Below, piece by piece: positions 27,101 to 36,850 of a DNA stretch of 60,870 bases. Each line of letters opens with the position of its first letter. The first letter of the stretch is position 1. The stretch covers positions 1 through 60,870 of the forward strand of contig CAYVUB010000017.1 in the NCBI GenBank assembly GCA_964454675.1, given 5' to 3'. Below the pieces are notes generated by a model, which saw nothing but the letters and a program-made list of their open reading frames with translations, had not been told where the DNA came from and did no database searches. The stretch is from CAYVUB01 sp964454675 (GTDB taxonomy: Bacteria; Bacteroidota; Bacteroidia; Flavobacteriales; Flavobacteriaceae). Position numbers and translations under genes: made by a program.

Positions 27101-30100
27101 TTGGCTTCCGGCCAAACATCTGTTGGGGATACCGATCCTGTGGATACTTGCAGCGGCACTTGAATTTCGTAGAAATTTTGTGTAAAGTCGTTACCCATAC
27201 GTATAAATCCTACCAATTCTCCATCATTCAGCACGCCGTTATCCTGCGGTTCTGCGTGCATAAACATACGCAGCTTTTTGTACTGGCGCATATCGACACT
27301 GATATTCTTAAATACGCCCCGGGAATCTGTAGGGACCAAATCACATACTTCAACGACCAAAGATTGCTCATTTTGACGTATGATATTGTTGTTGTTATTT
27401 AACTGTTCCAGTACAACTCCCGGCGGCAGCACATAATTACCATCGTTTTCCTGAAGTCCTATAACGCCTACATTAAAAGAAGCATTAGGGCTGTTATTAT
27501 TCGGGTTGTTATCTAAATCTAAAGTATAACGACGCCAATCGCTTCGCACCAAATCTAAAGTTGCAAAACGCAAGGTGGTAGTTTCAGAAAAACCGTTAAG
27601 GTACATACGGGCAAAACGCACAGAGCGAACGTCTGTAATACCGCCAACGGCTGTACGTGCATTGCTTTCACCAATAGGAATACGGAACTGATACCAGGTA
27701 ACCTCACGTGTAGTACCATTAGGAAGTGTTACGGTTCTGGTTTTAATATCATTAATTAATGAGTTGTTTGGGTCTGCAAGGCTTGCCGGTGTTACATCAA
27801 TTTCATATTCATAATAACTGTCAATGGTATTCATTGTGTTATCTCTGTTGATATCTTCTACATCGGGCTGGGTTGTGTTTCCTCTGTTGGTATCTGTAAA
27901 AGTATCGGGGGTGTTGCCTTCAAGTCCGTTATAATACTTGTAGCGTTCAAAAATATTTCCGTTTGTATTTAAGAAATAACGGTAGTTGTCGTTTGACGGG
28001 TCTTGACCAAACTGCGAACCAAACACCGCTATTTCCTCAGCATCGTCATAACCGTCATAACCCACATCCTGATTTGCCCGGTTTTGCCCTGTAGTTGAAA
28101 ATGCATATACCAGCGATTGGTTTTGTGGTACAACACCACCAAAAACCGTTGGGTTCAAAATACTGATATCTCCATTTTCAGGCAATCCGTTTTCATATTG
28201 CTTTTTTCCGTCTTTTAAAACATCTTCAGAGATATTTCCTAAATTGAAATACAGCTTTCCGCCGGGATTTGTTGTGTTATCCAAAAACGGATCCTGTACC
28301 CAAAAATCTATGAACTCAACATTGGCTTGTTCAAAATCTGTACTGGTAATAGCTCTTGAAATCCCTGCCCAGCTTTGTGTAGGGTTTGGCATAGTGCCGC
28401 TGGCAGCAGCAGGGTCAAAATTGTAAGGTCCTCGTTCATTGGGGTAATATGTCAAATCCAAAGTATTAATGATGGTGCTTTGCCCTTGAGCAATATCTAT
28501 CTGAGGGAAAATTTCATCTATAAACACACGGCGCGTGTAAAGGTTGGATACATCGTTATCTGTAATTTCGCCGGGGCGTTGCGAGCTGTAAAAAATGGGG
28601 TCAATCGTGTACCAGTTTAACCAGGCTCTTCCGAATCCGTTTTCTCTTCCCGGATTATTAACCTGATGGTCATAAGCTGCACCATTAACGGTTCGTGGAC
28701 GGCTTGACAAGAACCAGGCTTGTGGCGACAATAAATCGATAGCACCTTGATTTCCTTCAAAATCATCAATATAAACGGTTGGTTCGTTATTAAAATCGGT
28801 GCCTTTTGGTGCGCCCGGCATTAAATAAGCAAACTCACCTCTCAGGGATAAATTGGAAGGCACATCGGTATCTATATTAGGAAGTTTGTTGACCAAGCGT
28901 GTTAAGAACGGTACTTCGGTCGAATAGTTTCCGTTGAAACCAAAAATCGTATTGTTGATAGACTCTGAATTGTAATTTGCTTTTTGTGTGATAGGACGCT
29001 CGCTAAGATTTAAGAAGGTAGCACCCAACACAAATTTTTCATTAAACTGATGTTCCACATGAACACCGGCAAAACGCCTGGTTTGCTGTCCAAACATAGC
29101 GTTGTTTTCAACAGAAATATTGATAGGCGTATTGGACGCCTTTAAGGCTTCATCTAAAATTTGCACACGTCCTGATGCATAGTTTACTGTATAATCAACG
29201 CCTTCAACCAAGGTTCTACCACCGGCAGTAACTATTACCGAACCTCGAGGCACATTGAATGCGCCTATGGAAATTCCGTCGCCGCCCATAGATTTGTACC
29301 GTCCTTTTATCTGGAATTTATTCTTTTCGGCTTCATCCAGAGCGGCTGTTTTAGTGGCTTTGTAAAGCAAATCATAAACATATTTTTCCTGATTGGGGTT
29401 TGCGTAAATGGCATCGTTATAATCTGTAGGAATGGATGGATCTGCAAGTACATCAAATAAATATCTGCCGAAAGGTTCTACTTTTGTAAAAATGATTTTA
29501 CCGTTTTGCTGTAAAACCGTCAAACCGGGTACAAAATCAAAAAATCCGTCACCATTAAGCTGCGGGTCGTTATTGAAGTTTAACCGGTCTAAATGGAAAA
29601 GCCGTATTAACGGTGTTTCGGGAATCTGTGTATCATCTGTCGGGTCGGGTGTATTGTTATCATACAATGGAAAAGTTGTGCCTTCAACAGGTTTTATATA
29701 ATTAACAGGTGATGCTTCGGTATAAAAAATGTTAAGTTTAAAATCTTCCTGGCTTAATTGGTAGGCTCCTGTATCGTAGATGTTTTTCATCATCAGATCC
29801 CAAATAGGCTCCTGGACGCTGGTAATGGCGCTTTTCAACATTTTTAAAATCAGGTTGTTGTTGTTTACTACCTGATTTCCGGTTGTTCCGTCAATTGAAA
29901 CATCTGTTGCATTAACGCCGTCATTGGCAAACTCACCTACCTGAAATACCTGTCCGCCAACGGTATATTGAAACGCTACGGCCAAGACTTCGTCATTCAA
30001 CAAACGCTGGTTTAATGAGATGTATCCTAATTGCTGGTGTAAAATATAGTCTGTTCCCTGAATTAATTTCTTCGCGTTTTCAAGTTTCCCAAAATCAAAA

Positions 30101-31353
30101 CCTTCATTGGCAGCCGGCAAAATACCTTGCTCGACTGTTGTGATGTCTCGCACCAACTGGTTTAATTGTGATCCCGGACCGCCTATATTTCTCGGGTCGA
30201 AATCATTGTTTCCGTTATCGGGAAATGCATTGCCGCCCACGTTAACAAATCCCGGCGGTATAGCATCCAATCCTATAATATCGGATTCACCCAAATCCTG
30301 AAAGGCAGCAATATTTCTTACATTATCGGTCTGGTTGGTTCTGTTGGTAACCCAAACTTCAATACGGGTAATTTGAATGTTGTTGTTGATGTATGGGTAG
30401 CGCTGCAAAGACCTGTCATAAGTGTTTCTGAAATATTGCGCCAAGAAAAAGTGACGGTTTTCATCATAGTCTCTTGCAAAAAATGTAAATTCTTCAAGTG
30501 TTCCGCCGCCTTGCGCAACCACCGATTTTGATTGCGATTTTTGCTCTGAGAATACAGCTGTTACTCTCGTTTTCCCGAATTGAAGCTCGGTTTTGACGCC
30601 AAATAAACTTTGTGCTCCCGTTATTAACGAGCTATTGAGCGGCATGCTTACGTTACCAACTTCTATTTTTCTGATAATATCATCTTCGGTTGGTGTGTAT
30701 TCTAATTTTATGATATTTTGAAAATCAAACATGGATTCGGTATCATAATTGGCGGTAACTTGCAATCGTGTTCCTACTTTTCCTAATAAACTAAGGCTGA
30801 TACGCTGGTCAAAATCAAAAGTAAAATTGCTTCGGTTACGCGGTGAAAATATCGGGTTATCCTGTTTTGTAAACAATACTCCCAAATCCATTTCCACAGA
30901 ACCCTGCGGGATAATTTCTATGGTATTCCCTCCAAAAATGGTTTCAAAAAAGCCGGAATTGACATAAAACTCCGGAAGCAGGTTTTTTTGCTGCTCTTCG
31001 GTACCGTCTTTTTTCCCTTCGGCGGTATCAATTTTTTGTTTGTAGTAGCTTTTAAGATTTTCCTGTTGAACTAATCTGTAATATTCTGCAGGCGTTAAAA
31101 TTATAGGATAATTAATGTTGAATTTGCCTACGGTTTCGGTATAAATATACCGGTCTGTTTTTGGGTCATAGGTATATTTTGAAACTATGCTGTTAGGATT
31201 GGGCATGTTTATAACACCTAATGAAACTCCTGTTTTTGTAGTATCCTGAGCGGTGGACGGCTGTTGTGAAAACACTGTGTTAAACAGCATTGTAAAGCTG
31301 ATTAACAAAAGGGTTTTTATTGATGTTGGTAAAGTATAGTTAGTTGTACTCAA
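24112..31353 (-). CDS. sprA: Type IX secretion translocon / gliding protein SprA
   Basis: Giant outer-membrane beta-barrel that forms the protein-conducting channel of the type IX secretion system; required for gliding and surface-adhesin secretion. 2413 aa, matching the roughly 2,400-residue family length. Signal peptide LLLISFTMLFNTVFSQQ. The N-terminal region has the SprA motif SGFFETIFGGNTIEIIPQGS followed by barrel strands (ISLSLLGKVGTRLQVTANYD), then a long stretch with repeated domains, and a final strand ending SGITLRYNFGN. It starts 4 bp after ruvA. No frameshift is visible over 7.2 kb. The start context suggests coupling with ruvA. Confidence 0.95.
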   Translation of the reverse strand: MSTTNYTLPTSIKTLLLISFTMLFNTVFSQQPSTAQDTTKTGVSLGVINMPNPNSIVSKYTYDPKTDRYIYTETVGKFNINYPIILTPAEYYRLVQQENLKSYYKQKIDTAEGKKDGTEEQQKNLLPEFYVNSGFFETIFGGNTIEIIPQGSVEMDLGVLFTKQDNPIFSPRNRSNFTFDFDQRISLSLLGKVGTRLQVTANYDTESMFDFQNIIKLEYTPTEDDIIRKIEVGNVSMPLNSSLITGAQSLFGVKTELQFGKTRVTAVFSEQKSQSKSVVAQGGGTLEEFTFFARDYDENRHFFLAQYFRNTYDRSLQRYPYINNNIQITRIEVWVTNRTNQTDNVRNIAAFQDLGESDIIGLDAIPPGFVNVGGNAFPDNGNNDFDPRNIGGPGSQLNQLVRDITTVEQGILPAANEGFDFGKLENAKKLIQGTDYILHQQLGYISLNQRLLNDEVLAVAFQYTVGGQVFQVGEFANDGVNATDVSIDGTTGNQVVNNNNLILKMLKSAITSVQEPIWDLMMKNIYDTGAYQLSQEDFKLNIFYTEASPVNYIKPVEGTTFPLYDNNTPDPTDDTQIPETPLIRLFHLDRLNFNNDPQLNGDGFFDFVPGLTVLQQNGKIIFTKVEPFGRYLFDVLADPSIPTDYNDAIYANPNQEKYVYDLLYKATKTAALDEAEKNKFQIKGRYKSMGGDGISIGAFNVPRGSVIVTAGGRTLVEGVDYTVNYASGRVQILDEALKASNTPINISVENNAMFGQQTRRFAGVHVEHQFNEKFVLGATFLNLSERPITQKANYNSESINNTIFGFNGNYSTEVPFLTRLVNKLPNIDTDVPSNLSLRGEFAYLMPGAPKGTDFNNEPTVYIDDFEGNQGAIDLLSPQAWFLSSRPRTVNGAAYDHQVNNPGRENGFGRAWLNWYTIDPIFYSSQRPGEITDNDVSNLYTRRVFIDEIFPQIDIAQGQSTIINTLDLTYYPNERGPYNFDPAAASGTMPNPTQSWAGISRAITSTDFEQANVEFIDFWVQDPFLDNTTNPGGKLYFNLGNISEDVLKDGKKQYENGLPENGDISILNPTVFGGVVPQNQSLVYAFSTTGQNRANQDVGYDGYDDAEEIAVFGSQFGQDPSNDNYRYFLNTNGNIFERYKYYNGLEGNTPDTFTDTNRGNTTQPDVEDINRDNTMNTIDSYYEYEIDVTPASLADPNNSLINDIKTRTVTLPNGTTREVTWYQFRIPIGESNARTAVGGITDVRSVRFARMYLNGFSETTTLRFATLDLVRSDWRRYTLDLDNNPNNNSPNASFNVGVIGLQENDGNYVLPPGVVLEQLNNNNNIIRQNEQSLVVEVCDLVPTDSRGVFKNISVDMRQYKKLRMFMHAEPQDNGVLNDGELVGFIRMGNDFTQNFYEIQVPLQVSTGSVSPTDVWPEANEINIPLEILQQIKSMGIADGTLSNLDPTVYDVTSGTPQIPSPSASFDIGQTRVAIKGNPNFGDIRVLMVGVKNNTQGTNVCGEVWFNELRLSDLDNEGGWAAILSMDTNLADFATISATGRQSTVGFGSVEQRPNERSREDVKQYDVVTNVNLGQLLPKKWGVQLPLNYAQSEEIVTPKFDQFYNDLTLDSRLDAAASSSERDRILEQSENYTKRKSINFIGVRKQRTGEGKPRFYDVENLTFNYSNNKVEHRDFEIERSLDQTVRTGVNYAFNFTPVTIEPFKKNDSLFRGKYWKILKDFNFNLLPTSFTVNTDILRQFNRQKFREVELAGNNIGLEELFRRNYRFDFQYAFNYSITKALSLNYNASNSNIVRNYFIDDIINGRQDPTLDIWDGFFDFGDPNIQNQQVQLNYEIPLHKIPTFSFLKATYSYTGDFQWQKGSDLNNNLEIEDGNGNINTYNLGNSIQNANTHNINSTLNMENLYKYIGLVKKPTGRNTTAARRTGAPAGLDRKGQETGAGEEDKKRAAEAANNSKPSAGVKALNTAIDIVTMVKRIQINYSENNGTFLPGYLRTPGFLGTLKPTIGYTFGSQRDIRDMAARNGWLTVFPDFNQQYTEVTNRVLDVSANIEPIKDLKIDLIGTRMYSENMTENFNTSDSNGDGFSDQYNSLITNSFGNFNISTALIKTAFSKSDEFGSAAFDDFRANRLVIANRLARSHYGSGTFPTDTEGYPVGFGKNSQSVLLPAFLSAYQGSNADKVSLGAFRDIPIPNWTIKYTGFMKIPWFKKNFKRFSVTHGYRSSYTINQFRTNLDYDAQNPEELDQGGNFKNKMVYSNINLEEQFSPLVRLDFEMTNSVKILTEIKKDRILSLSFDNNLLTEISGYEYIIGLGYRIKDVRINSKMAGPAQVIKSDLNMMLDVSLRDNKTIIRYLDLENNQVTSGQTIIGLKYKADYAFSKNLTGIFYFDYTFSEYAISTAFPQTTIRSGITLRYNFGN

Positions 31354-31357
31354 ATCC

Positions 31358-31939
31358 TTATAAATTTTTTAAAGCTTCCTTTATAATGGTCTCTACATTG
31401 GCTTCCGGCTGGGTTGAAAGTATTTTTTCTACCACCCGTTCTGATTGTTTTCTGACAAATCCCAGAACTTCTAATGCAGATAACGCTTCATCCTTACTTG
31501 TATTGCTTTTGGACACCAAAAGTTCGTCAATATCGTAGATTTTCAAAATTTTATCTTTTAAATCCAAAATAACACGCTGAGCGGTTTTGGCACCAATTCC
31601 TTTTATGGATTGTATCAAAACAACATCGCCGTGAGCAATGCCTTCTTTGATTTGTTTAGGTGTCAATGACGACAACATGGTTCTTGCCGTACTTGCGCCA
31701 ACGCCGCTTACAGATATAAGCAGCTTAAATATTTCGCGCTCTGCCACAGTCGAAAAACCATACAAAGTATGGGCGTCTTCTCTTACCAAAAGCACTGTGT
31801 ATAATTTTAACTGTTCACTATCGGTTATTTGCGAATAGGTATGAAGTGAAATATTTAAAAAATAACCCACGCCATTGCAGTCAATCACCACATCGGTCGG
31901 ATTTTTCTCGACTAATCTCCCTTGAATATGCGTAATCAT
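31358..31939 (-). CDS. ruvA: Holliday junction branch migration protein RuvA
   Basis: Tetrameric DNA-junction-binding subunit of the RuvAB motor. 193 aa: N-terminal OB fold (MITHIQGRLVEKNPTDVVI), helix-hairpin-helix motifs at about 72-92 (LISVSGVGASTARTML) and 107-127 (IQSIKGIGAKTAQRVI), and the C-terminal domain III (about 145-193) that contacts RuvB. Complete in length and motifs. ruvB lies separately at 38.4 kb. In this position between maeB and sprA it follows the usual flavobacterial order, with its own promoter. Confidence 0.94.
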   Translation of the reverse strand: MITHIQGRLVEKNPTDVVIDCNGVGYFLNISLHTYSQITDSEQLKLYTVLLVREDAHTLYGFSTVAEREIFKLLISVSGVGASTARTMLSSLTPKQIKEGIAHGDVVLIQSIKGIGAKTAQRVILDLKDKILKIYDIDELLVSKSNTSKDEALSALEVLGFVRKQSERVVEKILSTQPEANVETIIKEALKNL

Positions 31940-31960
31940 TAATAGCGTTTGTTAAGAAAT

Positions 31961-31989
31961 CAAATGTAATGAATTTATTTACAATACAA
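31961..31989 (-). promoter_or_regulatory. Promoter of ruvA-sprA
   Basis: On the minus strand TTG (31989-31987), 18 nt, then TACATTTG (31968-31961), in the 58-bp spacer between maeB and ruvA. Confidence 0.6.
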
Positions 31990-31997
31990 AGCCCCGA

Positions 31998-34301
31998 TTA
32001 GTTTTCTGATGAAGCTTTAAGTTCCTGCTCTTTCTTTTCCTTTTGCTGTGCATCAATCACGGCAATAGAAGTCATATTGACAATCTCATCAACACTTGCT
32101 CCCAATTGTAAAATGTGAACCGGTTTGCGCATCCCCATAATTATTGGCCCTATAGACTCCGATTTGTTGAGTTCTTTAAGAAGTTTATAGGTAATGTTTG
32201 CCGAATCAAGACTTGGAAAAATAAGTGTATTGACTTTTTTTCCCGCCAGTTTTGAAAACGGGAATGTACGCTGAAGCATGTCGCTGTTAAGGGCAAAATC
32301 TGTTTGCAGCTCACCGTCAACCAGCAACTCGGGATTGTTTTCGTGTAAAAATTTTACGGCTTGTGCAACTTTTGAAGCTCTTGGGCTTTGAGACGACCCG
32401 AAGTTTGCAAAAGAAATCATCGCAATAACAGGCTCCATACCAAACATACGTACTGTTCTTGCGGTCATTTGGGCAATAGTTGCAAGCTCTTCTGCAGATG
32501 GATCAATATTAATGGCCGTATCACTTAAAAACATGGGGCCGCGCTGTGTCATCATCAGGTTTGTTGCGGCAACTCTTGCAACTCCTTTTGCCATTCCTAT
32601 AAGTTCGAGCATAGGTTTGACAACTGTAGGATAACTGCGGGAATATCCTGAAATAAGTGCATCTGCATCGCCAACATTAACCATCATTGCTGCAAAATAG
32701 TTGCGTTCTCGCATAATATTTTGTGCAGAATATAGGGTAACACCTTTACGTTTACGCTGTTGCCAGTAGGCTTTGGCATATTTCATACGGCGCCGTTCTT
32801 CTTCATCAGATTTTGGATCGATGATTTCTATATTGGCATCAAAATCAATTTCTGCCATAAGTGATAAGATAGTTTCTTTCCTTCCTAATAATATAGGTGT
32901 TGCAATTCCTTCGTCATAAACTATTTGCGCTGCTTTTATCACATCCAACTGGTCTGCTTCGGCATAAACCACTCGCTTAGGATTCATTTTTGCACGATTG
33001 GTAAGCAATCTTACTGTTTTATTATCATTCCCTAAACGTTCTAATAATTCGTCTTTATATTTTTCCCAATTATCTATAGGTTCTTTAGCGACACCGCTTT
33101 CCATAGCTGCTTTAGCGACCGCCGGCGGCACTTCTGCTATTAATCTCGGGTCAAATGGCTTTGGAATGATATAATCTTTCCCGAATGTTAACCGTGTTTC
33201 GCCATAGGCTATATTTACCTGTTCGGGTACAGGTTCTTTTGCTAATCTTGCCAAAGCTTTTACCGCAGCCATTTTCATGGCTTCGTTGATTTTTGTTGCT
33301 CTTACATCGAGTGCTCCTCTAAAAATAAACGGGAATCCCAGAACATTGTTAACCTGATTAGGATGGTCGCTTCGTCCTGTTGCCATAATAATATCCTTAC
33401 GGGTATCTACGGCCAATTGGTAGGCTATTTCGGGATCGGGGTTTGCCATGGCAAATACTATAGGGTTTGCCGCCATGACCAACAACATTTCGGGTGTGAC
33501 AATATTGGCAGTTGACAAGCCTACAAACACATCGGCATTGTGCATGGCTTCTTCAAGCGTGTCAATTTTACGATGGGTTGCAAACTCAGATTTTTCGGAA
33601 GATAAATCCGGCCTGTCCCGGCGGATAACGCCTTTGCTGTCGGTCATCACAATATTTTCACGCTTTGCGCCAAATGCTTGGTACAGTCGTGTACAGGAAA
33701 TGGCTGCCGCACCGGCACCGCTTATTACTATTTGTACGTCTTCAATACGTTTTTCAGATAATTCTAAAGCGTTTAATAACGCTGCCGCAGATATGATAGC
33801 CGTGCCGTGCTGGTCATCGTGCATTACGGGAATGTCTAATTCTTCCTTCAAGCGACGCTCAATTTCAAAAGCTTCGGGTGCTTTGATATCTTCAAGATTA
33901 ATGCCTCCAAAAGTTGGCGATATCATCTTTACTGTTTGGATGAACTCTTCAATATTTTCTGTGCCAACTTCAATATCAAACACATCAATATCTGCAAATA
34001 TTTTAAATAATAAACCTTTTCCTTCCATCACAGGTTTTGAAGCTTCGGGACCAATATTTCCCAAACCCAAAACAGCCGTTCCGTTTGAAATAACGGCAAC
34101 CAGATTTCCTTTGGCCGTATATTTATATACTTTATCAACGTTTTTTGCAATTTCCAGACAAGGCTCTGCAACGCCAGGCGAATATGCTAAGGATAAATCG
34201 CGTTGTGTGGCGTATTTTTTTGTCGGGACAACTTGTATTTTTCCGGGTTTTGGCTTTGCGTGATATATTAAAGCTTCTCTGCGTTTGCTTTGTTTACTCA
34301 T
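31998..34301 (-). CDS. maeB: NADP-dependent malic enzyme, MaeB type
   Basis: Oxidative decarboxylation of malate to pyruvate and CO2, giving NADPH. 767 aa in two parts: the malic enzyme core (about 1-425) with SPGVAEPCLEI, VAVISNGTAVLGLGNIGP and the Rossmann motif VISGAGAAAISC, and a phosphotransacetylase-like domain (about 430-760; PILLGRKETILSLM, VGDADALISGYSRSYPTV) that in MaeB enzymes is regulatory and not catalytic. The length is typical of MaeB. The start is MSKQSKRREALIYHAKP. First gene of the minus-strand cluster ending in remB. Confidence 0.94.
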   Translation of the reverse strand: MSKQSKRREALIYHAKPKPGKIQVVPTKKYATQRDLSLAYSPGVAEPCLEIAKNVDKVYKYTAKGNLVAVISNGTAVLGLGNIGPEASKPVMEGKGLLFKIFADIDVFDIEVGTENIEEFIQTVKMISPTFGGINLEDIKAPEAFEIERRLKEELDIPVMHDDQHGTAIISAAALLNALELSEKRIEDVQIVISGAGAAAISCTRLYQAFGAKRENIVMTDSKGVIRRDRPDLSSEKSEFATHRKIDTLEEAMHNADVFVGLSTANIVTPEMLLVMAANPIVFAMANPDPEIAYQLAVDTRKDIIMATGRSDHPNQVNNVLGFPFIFRGALDVRATKINEAMKMAAVKALARLAKEPVPEQVNIAYGETRLTFGKDYIIPKPFDPRLIAEVPPAVAKAAMESGVAKEPIDNWEKYKDELLERLGNDNKTVRLLTNRAKMNPKRVVYAEADQLDVIKAAQIVYDEGIATPILLGRKETILSLMAEIDFDANIEIIDPKSDEEERRRMKYAKAYWQQRKRKGVTLYSAQNIMRERNYFAAMMVNVGDADALISGYSRSYPTVVKPMLELIGMAKGVARVAATNLMMTQRGPMFLSDTAINIDPSAEELATIAQMTARTVRMFGMEPVIAMISFANFGSSQSPRASKVAQAVKFLHENNPELLVDGELQTDFALNSDMLQRTFPFSKLAGKKVNTLIFPSLDSANITYKLLKELNKSESIGPIIMGMRKPVHILQLGASVDEIVNMTSIAVIDAQQKEKKEQELKASSEN

Positions 34302-34323
34302 AAAAAGTGTGCTTTTAGGATAG

Positions 34324-34331
34324 CAAAGGTA
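34324..34331 (-). promoter_or_regulatory. -7 element of maeB
   Basis: TACCTTTG on the minus strand (34331-34324), about 23 nt before the maeB ATG. I find no TTG at the right distance upstream, so this is a half-match. Confidence 0.45.
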
Positions 34332-34412
34332 AGATAAAATACTTGTGATAGTATCATACCGGTAGCTTTAGATGTCTATTTTTACTTCGTCAAAAAAACT
34401 AAGACTAATTTC

Positions 34413-34430
34413 TATTTTTGTCTAAATTTG
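34413..34430 (+). promoter_or_regulatory. -7 elements upstream of DUF5686 gene
   Basis: TATTTTTG (34413-34420) and TAAATTTG (34423-34430) both match TAnnTTTG. No -33 TTG at the normal distance. The ATG is at 34485. Confidence 0.4.
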
Positions 34431-34484
34431 CCACTTCTCAAAAATTAAAGATTGTCACAATGTGTGATTGACAAATAATTTACA

Positions 34485-36848
34485 ATGTATAAAAAATACT
34501 TCTTTTCATCTACTTTTTTACTTTTCATTTTTTCAACTTACAGTTTTTCTCAAGCCACTTCAAAATTTACCCTGCTGGATTCTGAAACAAAAGAACCCAT
34601 AGCTTTTGCAAACATTATCTTTGACCATACGGCATCTATAGGAACTACATCCAACATTGACGGTGTTTTTTATATCGATAAACAAAAGGTTAAAACACTG
34701 ACCATAAGCTATATTGGATACGAAACAAAAACTCTGGATGTGGTTGCCCAAACAAACAATATCCTGTTTTTAAAAAAGAGCCTGTTTGCGTTGAGTGAAA
34801 TTGTCATCAGTCCCACAGATAATCCTGCTATTCCTATAATTAAAAAAGTAATTGCAAATAAAGACATTAACAATCCTGAAAATATCAATTCATTTTCATT
34901 TATATCCTATAATAAAGTCGTGTTTGACTCCAATAACAAAGGTAACGATACAATCAATAAATTTCTTGAAGACAAATATTTTTTCATTACCGAGTCGGTT
35001 TCCAAACGCAAATACTTAAAACCAAAACTGGTTGAAGACAGCATTATAGCCACACGGGTTTCCGGACTTAAAACGCCTCTTTTTGCGTTGCTGTCAACAG
35101 ATTTTCAGCCTTTTTCACTTTATGACGAATATATTAACCTTATTGATATCAATTATTTAAACCCCATAAGCAATGGTAGTCTTAAAAAATACCATTTTAC
35201 TTTGGAAGACAAACTACTCCGGGACAACGATACGGTTTTTGTGATTTCTTTTCGCCCAAAAAACAACAAGAATTTTGAAGGCTTAAAAGGGGTACTGCAT
35301 ATAAACTCTCATAAATATGCTGTTCAGAACATAGAAACCGAACCTGCCGCCGTACAAAAAACATCTATTAAAATACAACAACAGTACACGCTTGCAGACA
35401 ACATGTATTGGTTTCCCGAACAGCTAAATTTTGAAATCAATTTTGGTGTTAAAGACTTAGGGTTTAAGTATGTGGGAAAAAGCTACATTACCGATATCAA
35501 ACCGAACATCCCTTTAAAGCGAAAAGATTTTCCGTTTGAAGCAGTCACGTTTAAAAAACGGGAAGTTGTTAAAGATTCGCTTTTTTGGAATAGTTACAGA
35601 ACAGATACTTTAAACATTAGAGAAAAACGCACCTACCAATTTCTGGACAGCATTGGTAAAGAAGTGAATCTTGACAAGATTTTTGAAGTTGCCGGTGCTT
35701 TAAGCAGCAACAAATTGTCTTTTAAATATGTGAATCTTGATCTCACAAAAATTGTCAATTACAATCAATATGAAGGACTGCGCCTGGGTGCAGGAATTTA
35801 TACCAATGACGATGTAATAAAAAATGTGTCTTTTGGTGGTTATGCAGGCTACGGATTTAAGGATTACACATGGAAGTACGGACTTGAAATTAATACTGCG
35901 TTACCGGCAAAAAAAGATATTTTCTTTTCTTTAAAATTTGATAATACGCTTAGGGAAGTCGGGACGGCGCCATTACAATCTACAAATATATTCAATACCA
36001 GAAATATTATTGCAGAACACATGGATCATACAAAAACCATAAGTTTACAGAGTAAAATGAAACTTTTCAGGAATTTTTACTGGACGTTCGACGTGAGCAA
36101 CAGTAAGGTTGCCCCAAAATATGAGTATGCATTTGTAAACGGAAACAAATCTATAACCGACTATACCAATACTGTTTTTACTGCCGATTTTAAATATTAT
36201 TTTAATGAAAAAGTGGTAACGTACTTTGGTAATAAAATGAGGATTAACAGCAAAGACCCTGTACTAAGTTTGACTTATATGCGGGGACTTAAAAATGTTT
36301 TTAACGGCGATTTTAATTACAACAAACTAATTTTCAGCATTGACCATACGTTTACGTTAACGCATTTTGGCAACACAACATATCGTCTGGAAACAGGCTA
36401 TATAGACAGTGATTTGCCTTATGGGCTTTTATTTACCGGCGAAGGGTCTTACGACAAAAAGTTTCCTGTTTATATAAAAAACTATTTCCAGACGCTGCAA
36501 CCTTATGAGTTTGTGTCTGACAACTATGTAAACTTGTTTACGGCACATAATTTTGGCGGATTACTGTTTAAAACCGGAACGTTTCAACCCGATATCTTGC
36601 TGCATAATAATATGAGTATAGGAACTTTGCAGCATCCCGAAAATCATCAGGAAATTGTTTTTAAAACTAAAAACAAGCTGTTTTTGGAAACAGGTATAGA
36701 GCTCAAAAATGTACTGAAATTAAACTACCTTGATGTAGGATATTTAGGCTTTGGTGCCGGCGTATTCTACAGGTATGGCTATCATTCTTTGCCGGATAAC
36801 AGTGATAATCTGATTTTTAAAATGAATATGAGCTTTTCTTTCAAATAA
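34485..36848 (+). CDS. Outer-membrane protein with carboxypeptidase-regulatory-like and DUF5686 domains
   Basis: 787-aa secreted protein. Signal peptide FFSSTFLLFIFSTYSFSQ, then a CarboxypepD_reg-like beta domain (about 25-110; EPIAFANIIF, IGTTSNIDGVFYID, TISYIGYET) as found at the N termini of SusC-type proteins. The remainder matches DUF5686: ISPTDNPAIPIIKKVI, a middle domain, and about 400 residues of alternating strands ending GYHSLPDNSDNLIFKMNMSF, a barrel-like end. Function unknown; the N-terminal domain and barrel suggest an outer-membrane role. It is transcribed alone, between divergent maeB and convergent queG. Confidence 0.82.
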   Translation: MYKKYFFSSTFLLFIFSTYSFSQATSKFTLLDSETKEPIAFANIIFDHTASIGTTSNIDGVFYIDKQKVKTLTISYIGYETKTLDVVAQTNNILFLKKSLFALSEIVISPTDNPAIPIIKKVIANKDINNPENINSFSFISYNKVVFDSNNKGNDTINKFLEDKYFFITESVSKRKYLKPKLVEDSIIATRVSGLKTPLFALLSTDFQPFSLYDEYINLIDINYLNPISNGSLKKYHFTLEDKLLRDNDTVFVISFRPKNNKNFEGLKGVLHINSHKYAVQNIETEPAAVQKTSIKIQQQYTLADNMYWFPEQLNFEINFGVKDLGFKYVGKSYITDIKPNIPLKRKDFPFEAVTFKKREVVKDSLFWNSYRTDTLNIREKRTYQFLDSIGKEVNLDKIFEVAGALSSNKLSFKYVNLDLTKIVNYNQYEGLRLGAGIYTNDDVIKNVSFGGYAGYGFKDYTWKYGLEINTALPAKKDIFFSLKFDNTLREVGTAPLQSTNIFNTRNIIAEHMDHTKTISLQSKMKLFRNFYWTFDVSNSKVAPKYEYAFVNGNKSITDYTNTVFTADFKYYFNEKVVTYFGNKMRINSKDPVLSLTYMRGLKNVFNGDFNYNKLIFSIDHTFTLTHFGNTTYRLETGYIDSDLPYGLLFTGEGSYDKKFPVYIKNYFQTLQPYEFVSDNYVNLFTAHNFGGLLFKTGTFQPDILLHNNMSIGTLQHPENHQEIVFKTKNKLFLETGIELKNVLKLNYLDVGYLGFGAGVFYRYGYHSLPDNSDNLIFKMNMSFSFK

Positions 36849-36850
36849 CA

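Noticed and set aside
33448..34263. Plus-strand ORF of 271 codons opposite maeB
   Set aside because: Long but antisense to a well-conserved enzyme, low-complexity Ser/Ile/Asn composition, no motif.
34454..34476. CRP-like site before the DUF5686 gene
   Set aside because: Only a 6-bp inverted match (ttgtca / tgacaa) with uneven centre; not convincing as an operator.
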